Source of the DNA: Cohnella rhizosphaerae
GTDB taxonomy: Bacteria > Bacillota > Bacilli > Paenibacillales > Paenibacillaceae
NCBI RefSeq assembly: GCF_029525575.1
Contig: NZ_JAPDIA010000008.1
Location: 868,001 to 932,000 of the forward strand
DNA: 64,000 nt
Direction of reading: 5' to 3'
Position 1 is the stretch's first letter, and each line of letters starts with the position of its first letter. Under the pieces are notes generated by a model. It saw only the letters and a list, made by a program, of their open reading frames with translations, searched no databases and was not told the origin of the DNA. This document shows positions 58,122 through 64,000 of the stretch, piece after piece. A program made the position numbers and the translations under genes.

Positions 58122-58870
58122 CGACTAAAATCAAGGACGTTCTTTATCCGATCGCATTCGCCGTCGGTCTGATCTTGATCTGGGAGGCCGTCGTCCGCAT
58201 ATTCGACATCCCGCTTTATTTGCTCCCCGCGCCCTCGGACATCGCCCGGGTCGTCGACGGCGAGCTGCTGCGCAACATGGGCGCGACCTTGTATGAGGCG
58301 GTGCTCGGCTTCCTGCTCGCCAACGTGCTTGGATTTTTGACGGCGATTCTGTTCGTGCATTCCCGTCCGGCCGAGAAGGGGATCTTCCCGCTCGCGATCG
58401 CGCTCAAGACGACGCCGGTCGTGGCGCTGGCGCCGCTGCTCGTCATTTGGCTGGGCACCGGCTATTGGTCGAAAGTGGCCGCTTCCATGATCATTTGCTT
58501 TTTTCCGATACTCGTTAACAGCGTTAAAGGCTTGAAGGCGGTCGAGCACGAAGCCTGGGAGCTATTCTCGGCTTATAAAGGGACGAAGGCGGAGATCTTC
58601 TGGAAGCTGCGGCTGCCGACCAGCCTTCCCTATGTGCTGTCCGCGCTCAAAATCTCAAGCTCGCTCGCGATCGTGGGCGCCATCGTCGGCGAGTTCGTCG
58701 GTTCGAACAAGGGGCTCGGTTACTTGGTGCTGTTGTCTTCCTATCATCTAGACACGCCGGTCATGTTCTCGGCGATCGCCGCGGCCGCGGTCGCGGGGCT
58801 GATCTTGTTCGGAATCATTGCATCGGTCGAAAAAAGAGTCATTTTCTGGCAGAAGGTGGATGAAGTATGA
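58118..58870 (+). CDS. ABC transporter permease, SsuC/TauC type
   Basis: An intact 250-residue permease with about six transmembrane segments. The coupling loop is the stretch around EAWELFSAYKGTKAEIFWKLRLPTSLP. It is translationally coupled on both sides by ATGA overlaps, with the ATPase and with the ring-opening enzyme gene, which ties uptake to catabolism. Confidence 0.92.
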   Translation: MTTKIKDVLYPIAFAVGLILIWEAVVRIFDIPLYLLPAPSDIARVVDGELLRNMGATLYEAVLGFLLANVLGFLTAILFVHSRPAEKGIFPLAIALKTTPVVALAPLLVIWLGTGYWSKVAASMIICFFPILVNSVKGLKAVEHEAWELFSAYKGTKAEIFWKLRLPTSLPYVLSALKISSSLAIVGAIVGEFVGSNKGLGYLVLLSSYHLDTPVMFSAIAAAAVAGLILFGIIASVEKRVIFWQKVDEV

Positions 58871-59941
58871 GGATCTCGGTCGTACGCGTCCCGGCAGCGT
58901 CTCCCAGCGATACGGCATCGCTGCGGGCACATATCGAAGCAGGCTCGATTCATCCTTCTCAGGTGATCGCGGTATTGGGCAAAACGGAAGGCAACGGCTG
59001 CGTCAACGATTTTACGAGAGGGTACGCGGTTCAAACGCTTCGCGGCTTCTTCGCCGGACTGATCGGCGCGGAAGCGGCGGAGCAGATCTCCTTTATTATG
59101 TCGGGCGGTACGGAGGGCGTGCTTGCGCCGCACTTCACGGTCATCAGCCGATCCGAAGCGGAGGGAGGGCCGGCTGGCGCTGGCTTGAAGTCGCTTGCGG
59201 TCGGCGTCGCGCATACTCGGCGCTTCCTTCCGGAGGAGCTCGGACGCTCGGCCCAAATCGAGGAAGTGTCGACAGCCGTTAGCCGAGCTATGGCGGAGGC
59301 GCGGATCGAAGCGGCTTCCGACGTGCATTTCGTACAGATCAAATGCCCGCTGCTGACGGATGCCGACATCGCGGAGGCCAGAGCCCGGGGCGCCGAAGTC
59401 GCGGTCGACGATACGTACAAGTCGATGGGCTATTCCCGCGGCGCGTCCGCGCTCGGCGCCGCCGTGGCGCTCGGGGGAGATCGGCCGCGAAGAGATCGGC
59501 GACGACGACGTCTGCCACTCGTGGGACAAATTCAGCGAAGTGGCGTCCACCTCGGCGGGAAGCGAGCTCGCCTACTGCGAGGTGATCGTCTTCGGCAACT
59601 CGGCGCAGGCGAGCGGCGATCTGTTCATGAGCCACGGCGTCATGACCGACGCGATCGATGCGAAGCCGCTGCTCGCGATGCTGGCTGACCACCCGGGAGC
59701 GGAGGTCGTGCAGGTGCTGGCGAAGGCCGAGGCCGATCCGACGGGTCTCATCCGCGGCCGCAGACATACGATGCTTAACGATTCGGACATTAACCATACG
59801 CGTCATGCGCGGGCGGCCGTCGGCGCCGTGCTGGCTTCCATCGTCGGCGATCCGATGATCTACGTCTCCGGAGGCGCGGAGCATCAAGGGCCGGCGGGCG
59901 GCGGACCGGTAGCCGTCATTTTCCGCCGCACCAATACGTAG
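58867..59941 (+). CDS. Ring-opening amidohydrolase, cyanuric acid amidohydrolase type (frameshift at 59473-59477)
   Basis: An approximately 357-residue enzyme of the AtzD/TrzD/barbiturase family, which opens cyanuric acid to carboxybiuret. The fold has three homologous units, each with a Lys-Ser pair: Lys39 (VLGKTEGNG) with Ser79 (IMSGGTEG), Lys159 (VQIKCPLL) with a Ser in ASTSAGSE (about 227-232), and Lys286 (VLAKAEADP) with Ser334 (YVSGGAEHQGP). The spacing agrees with AtzD. A G5 run (59473-59477) has one extra G; correction gives VALGEIGREEIGDDDVCHSW. Barbiturase is the alternative, but biuret and allophanate hydrolases in the same operon favour cyanuric acid. Confidence 0.88.
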
Positions 59942-60009
59942 TTCAAGCAAATAAACTTAAAGGTACGGTACAGGCGCAGCCGTCAAGCGCCAAGGAGGAG
60001 AGGCCGAAG

Positions 60010-61792
60010 ATGACTGCTGCACAATTCCCCCCTTCGAATGACCGCGTCCTGGCTGCGGGAGCAATACGCGGCTTCAAAGCTTGCGCCGCGCGACGTCGTG
60101 GCGGAGATGATCCGCCGATCGGTCGCCGATGAACATATGAACATCTGGATCGCGCCGCCGGATGCGGAGACGATCGAGCCCTATCTGAAGCGGCTGGATA
60201 CGATGGACCGCTCGGCGCCCCTGTGGGGAATCCCGTTTGCCATTAAGGATAATATCGACCTGGCGAACGTCCCCACGACGGCGGGCTGTCCCGCATTCGC
60301 CTATACGCCGGATGCGCACGCCGCCGTCGTTCAGCGGCTGATCGAAGCGGGCGCGATCCCGCTCGGCAAGACGAACCTGGACCAATTCGCGACCGGACTC
60401 GTCGGCACGCGAAGCCCGTTCGGCGAGACGCACAACGCGCTGAAGCCCGAACTGATCAGCGGCGGCTCCAGCTCCGGCTCGGCCGTCGCCGTCGCAAGAG
60501 GACATGCCGTTTTCGCGCTCGGCACCGATACCGCAGGCTCGGGACGCGTGCCCGCAGCCCTGAACGGCTTGATTGGCTTAAAGCCGAGCCTCGGTTCCTG
60601 GCCGACGCGAGGCGTCGTGCCGGCTTGCCGGAGTCTGGACTGCGTGACCGTGTTCGCGCACGAGCTGGAGGACGCGATGCGCGTCGACGGGGTCGCGCGC
60701 GGACCGGATGCTGCGGATCCCTGGACGCGCACGATCGTCCGGCGTTCGCCGGAGCTACCGAAGCGCTTGTTGCTCCCTGGCGGCGATTGGCCTTTTTTCG
60801 GCCCTTACGCCTCCCGGTACGAAGCGGCTTGGCGCCAGGCGGAGCGGAAAGCGGCACAGCTCGGCATCGAGGTTCAAACGATCGATTACGCGTTGTTCGC
60901 GGAGGCGGCCGCCGTGCTTTACGACGGGCCGTGGGTCGCCGAGCGCTGGTCTGCGTTGGGCGCGTTCATCGATGCCCATCCCGGCGCGGCGTTCCCCGTG
61001 ACGGAGCGGGTGCTGCGCTCAGGCTCCGGTGACCGGCACGATGCGGCTTCGGTCTTTTCGGCCATGCACCGGATTCAAGCCTTGAAGCATGAAGCGGCCA
61101 AGCTGCTCGAGGATGCGGCACTCCTGCTGCCCACGGCCGGCGGCACATGGTCTCGCGACGAGGTCCGGGTCGATCCGATTCGGACGAACAGCGACATGGG
61201 GCGGTGGACCAATCACTGCAACCTGCTCGATTTGTGCGCCCTTGCGGTTCCGGCGGGAGAAGCGGCGCCGGACGTGCCGTTCGGCATTACTTTGTTTGCG
61301 GTGTCGGGCGGCGAAGACATGCTGGCGAAGCTGGCGATCCGCTGGGCCGATCCTTCCGGGAAGGCGAGCCAACGCTCATCCGATGTTTCCGAGGAGCAGC
61401 CGATGACGACGTTCGTTGCCGTATGCGGGCTTCATATGAGAGGTTATCCGCTGGAGCCGCAAATGAAGGCGCATGGCGCCGCATTCGTCAAGGAAGCGAA
61501 GACGGCTTCCAAATACAAGCTTTACCGTCTGCCGACATCTCCGGCCAAGCCGGGGCTCGTCAAGCAGGAGAAGGGCGGCTCCGCGATCGAGATGGAAATA
61601 TGGGAGATGCCGCTCGCAGCGTTTGGCCGATTCGCGGCGCTCATCCCCGCACCGCTTGGCATCGGCAAGGTCGAGCTGGCCGACGGCACCGAGGTGCCCG
61701 GGTTCGTGTGCGAAGGATACGCGGCGTCGGATACGGAGGACGTGACCTTTGCCGGGAGCTGGCGGAACGTACAATTGCTCAAAAATAACTAG
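60010..61792 (+). CDS. atzF: Allophanate hydrolase (frameshift at 60027-60032)
   Basis: An approximately 593-residue amidase-signature enzyme with an allophanate-hydrolase C-terminal domain, converting allophanate to ammonia and CO2. The Ser-cisSer-Lys triad is visible: Lys79 (PFAIKDNID), Ser153 (ISGGSSSGSA) and Ser177 (TDTAGSGRVPA). The last 130 residues (from TTFVAVCGLHMRGYPLEPQM) form the C-terminal domain specific to AtzF-like proteins. The true start is ATG 60010 behind AAGGAGGAG; one extra C in C6 (60027-60032) hides it and makes the ATG at 60038 look like the start. There is no urea carboxylase gene, so its substrate must come from biuret. Confidence 0.9.
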
Positions 61793-61815
61793 ACCTATAA
61801 AAGGAGCGCGACAGC

Positions 61816-62254
61816 ATGATCAAAGCGGAGGAAACAAAAGTCGTCGTCGGAGCCGACATGGAATGGGGACTGATGCCCAACCACTGGCATCTGTATCATC
61901 GGGAGATCGTGAATGCCGCGCAAGCGGACGAACTCGGCGTAAGGGTCAGCTCGGTGCTGTGGGAGAAAATCGGAGTCGGGGGGAGCCGTCCTGCCTCACT
62001 ATCACGACGTCGCCGAGATCATTCATATTACGGCAGGCGAGGTCAAGCTGCTGCGCGACGGGACCTGGACGCTGTACAAAGCGGGAGATACCTTCCACGT
62101 GCCGGCCGGCGTCATCCATTCCGTCGCATGCGTCGGCGATTCGCCGAGCGAGCAGATCAGCATTTTCCTGCCCGTGGAAGCCGTTGCGCCCAAGAACGCC
62201 TACTTCAATACGCACCTCGTCGAAGACGTCTATACCGATAAGCTCGGATCATGA
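61816..62254 (+). CDS. Cupin-domain protein of the cyanurate operon (frameshift at 61978-61983)
   Basis: An approximately 145-residue single-domain cupin. After correction of G6 (61978-61983, one extra G) the metal site reads LPHYHDVAEIIHITAGE, with the second cupin motif PAGVIHSVACVGD near residue 95-107. Cupins of this size act as decarboxylases, isomerases or sensors. AAAGGAG precedes the ATG, and it overlaps the PucR gene by four bases. No cupin is a standard part of the cyanurate pathway, and its function here is unknown. Confidence 0.8.
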
Positions 62255-63872
62255 TTAACGACACGTTGGCCTTCACCTGCCGCGATCTGCTGCTCATTCC
62301 GAATCTGCAAGGCGCGACCGTTCGCGCGGGTCATAAGGGGATGGATCGGGCGGTCAATCGGGTCAACGTCATGGAAGTGCCCGACGTGATCGATTGGGTG
62401 CGGCCCGGCGAGTTTCTCGTGACGAGCGGCTTTCCTTTTCGCGACAATCCGGATCGTATCGCCGAGATGATCCCGCAGCTCGCGGAACGAGGCGTAGCCG
62501 CATTAGGCATCAAGACGCGAAGATATATCGAGGAGATCCCCCCCGTCCGTGCTGGAGATGGCCGATCAATTCGACATTCCGCTCATCGAGCTGCCGCTCC
62601 CGACCTCCTTCTCCGATGTCGTCCGCGAGGTCATGGAGCGGGTGCTGGTCCAGGAAGCGAGACATTTGACGCTGCTTCAATTCAGATACCAGAAGCTGTC
62701 CAAGAAGCTGCTGCACGGGGGGAGGCATCGAGGAATTTCTGGGCGAGCTGGACGAGACGCTGTCGAACCCGGTCGTGTTGATGGACGACGCCAATCAGCT
62801 TTATTTTTCGCCGACGGCTAGAAGTCTCTTCCCGGGAAACGAGGACTCCGACGAGTGGGCCAGGCTCAGCCACGACATCGAGCTGGGCGTCAGCCTGATG
62901 ACCGTAGGCGACCGGCGCATACGCGTATACATCTCGAACGAAGACGGCAAGGGCAATGCTTGCAGCCTGCTGCTGCTCGAGTGGAACCGGGAGCTGGACG
63001 ACGCGGACAAGCTGACGCTGGATCGCATCGGCGTGCTGGTCAGCCTGGAGCTGGCCAATCTGCATGCGAGGCGGGAGGTCGAATCCAAGTACGTCGATCA
63101 GTTTTTGCAGGACTGGCTAACCGGGCGCATCGTCGCCATTCAGGACATTGAGGCAAGGGCGGACGCCTGCGGATGCCGGATCGCCCGCAACGGCGCGTAC
63201 AGCGCGGTATACGTCAGGCTGTCCGACAGCCATGCGAGTCCGAAGCTGCTGACCAAGGCGATCAAGCAGTTCCGCCGGTTCGGCACGGAGCGGGACGGCA
63301 TCTGGGCCACGCAGCTCGACGGACATATGGCGCTGCTCCTCTCCCATGAGAAGGCGGAGCATCTGGACCGACAGCTCGAGAAATGTCTGTATCGGCTGAC
63401 GCACCTGCTTGGACTGGACGCCAAGGCGGACGTTTCCTTTTGCATCGGCGATCCTGTCGACGCAGCGGACGAGGTAAGGCGCAGCTGCGAGCAAGCGCGC
63501 AAAATCCATTTTATCAGCTCGATCTGCGGCATTCGCGACGCCCATATCCGGTACGACCAGCTTGGCGTCTATCAGCTGCTTTATTTGCTGCCGGCGTCCG
63601 AGCAGGTCAAGGAATATCTCGACCGCAACGTCAAGCCGATCGTCGACTATGACAGCAAGCACAATACGCAGCTGCTCAAAACGCTGCAATGTTACCTGCA
63701 GCACAACGAGAACGGCAAGCTGACGGCGGAGGCGCTATTTTCGCACTACAACACGATCGCCTACCGGATCGAACGCGCGTACGAGCTGCTCGGGCTCGAC
63801 CCGGAAAAGGTGAACGACCGGCTGCAGCTTCACTTGGCCGTCAAGCTGTACGAGATGAGGCAGGGGCGCTAG
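62251..63872 (+). CDS. PucR-family regulator of the cyanurate operon (two frameshifts)
   Basis: An approximately 539-residue regulator with an N-terminal PucR domain (CRDLLLIPNLQGATVRAGHKGMDRAVNRVNVMEVPDVIDWVRPGE), a middle region, and the C-terminal PucR helix-turn-helix (ENGKLTAEALFSHYNTIAYRIERAYELLG). C7 (62538-62544) and G6 (62717-62722) each have one extra base; correction yields EEIPPSVLEMADQF and LLHGGGIEEFLGEL. PucR proteins respond to purine and ureide nitrogen sources, which suits this operon. It is the last gene before a strong terminator. Confidence 0.9.
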
Positions 63873-63918
63873 AAGTCGGAGCGACCGGGCAATCATGCAA
63901 AGCTTTCATAGGGACAGC

Positions 63919-63953
63919 AAAAAAGAATCCGGCCGTGAGTCGGATTCTTTTTT
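63919..63953 (+). terminator. Strong intrinsic terminator of the cyanurate operon
   Basis: A perfect stem GAATCCG / CGGATTC extended by A6/T6 (13 bp in all) with a 9-base loop; the T6 run forms the tail. It lies 47 bases after the PucR stop codon. Confidence 0.92.
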
Positions 63954-64000
63954 GCCTTTTCCGGCAAATCAAATGCGCTGCTCGCGAAAAGAATGGCTTG

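Noticed and set aside
59473..59477. Programmed frameshift in the ring-opening amidohydrolase
   Set aside because: The same one-base excess in homopolymers occurs in two dozen unrelated genes in this window, so sequencing error explains it better than recoding.

Overview
The window looks like a chromosomal segment of a GC-rich Paenibacillaceae bacterium (Cohnella/Paenibacillus-like). The reasons are strong Shine-Dalgarno boxes (AGGAGG/GGGAGG), frequent GTG and TTG starts, spore-associated genes (a CwlJ/SleB-type hydrolase, YheC/D ATP-grasp), lplB/ytcP-type sugar permeases without their own ATPase, an ald gene next to a PucR-type regulator, and several AraC and GntR regulators. No rRNA, tRNA, CRISPR array or intact insertion sequence is visible.

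Layout. 1-2869: sulfite reductase cysJ (5' end cut by the window) and cysI. 3565-16363: a catabolic locus headed by a GntR-HTH/solute-binding-protein fusion regulator. It is followed, behind a promoter and a perfect 7-1-7 palindrome, by a nine-gene run: oxidoreductase, two sugar ABC permeases, binding lipoprotein, beta-helix protein, RraA-like protein, SDR, amidohydrolase and IlvD/Edd-type sugar-acid dehydratase. 16655-19136: secreted GH50-like glycosidase with a C-terminal CBM6-like module. 19284-22944 (minus): adeR-like regulator, ald and alr. 23220-27420: AlkD-like DNA alkylation repair protein, UvrA2-like ATPase, a YdeI-like protein and a lipoprotein interrupted by a stop codon. 27502-32541: LysR regulator, SLAC1-like channel, double-PAS protein, and a 605-residue protein with an LQRxxGN motif and a nuclear-localisation-like basic tract. 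32538-36980: LysR regulator divergent from a ketone-body operon (thiolase, scoA, scoB, 3-hydroxybutyrate dehydrogenase). 37125-42972: RND efflux pump, ECF sigma/anti-sigma pair, a bactofilin-like membrane protein and a YheC/D protein. 42969-44796: chromate transporter divergent from an ArsR sensor. 44968-54627: glycosidase-like protein, AraC regulators, a phytanoyl-CoA dioxygenase-like protein, GNAT, aldo/keto reductase, sugar dehydrogenase, CwlJ-like hydrolase and L,D-transpeptidase. 54739-55190: truncated amidase remnant. 55462-63872: an eight-gene operon that I read as complete cyanuric acid catabolism: biuret hydrolase, an NMT1-type ABC importer, ring-opening cyanuric acid amidohydrolase, allophanate hydrolase, cupin and PucR regulator.

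Two points matter most. First, the cyanuric acid operon encodes uptake, ring opening, biuret hydrolysis, allophanate hydrolysis and probably regulation in one transcription unit. Second, 28 apparent frameshifts in 25 genes all sit at homopolymers of five or more bases, and 27 of them are fixed by removing one base. The corrected proteins then match family lengths. This is the signature of homopolymer over-calling in the assembly and not of gene decay, so I annotate these genes as single CDSs spanning the frameshift and give the position in each entry.
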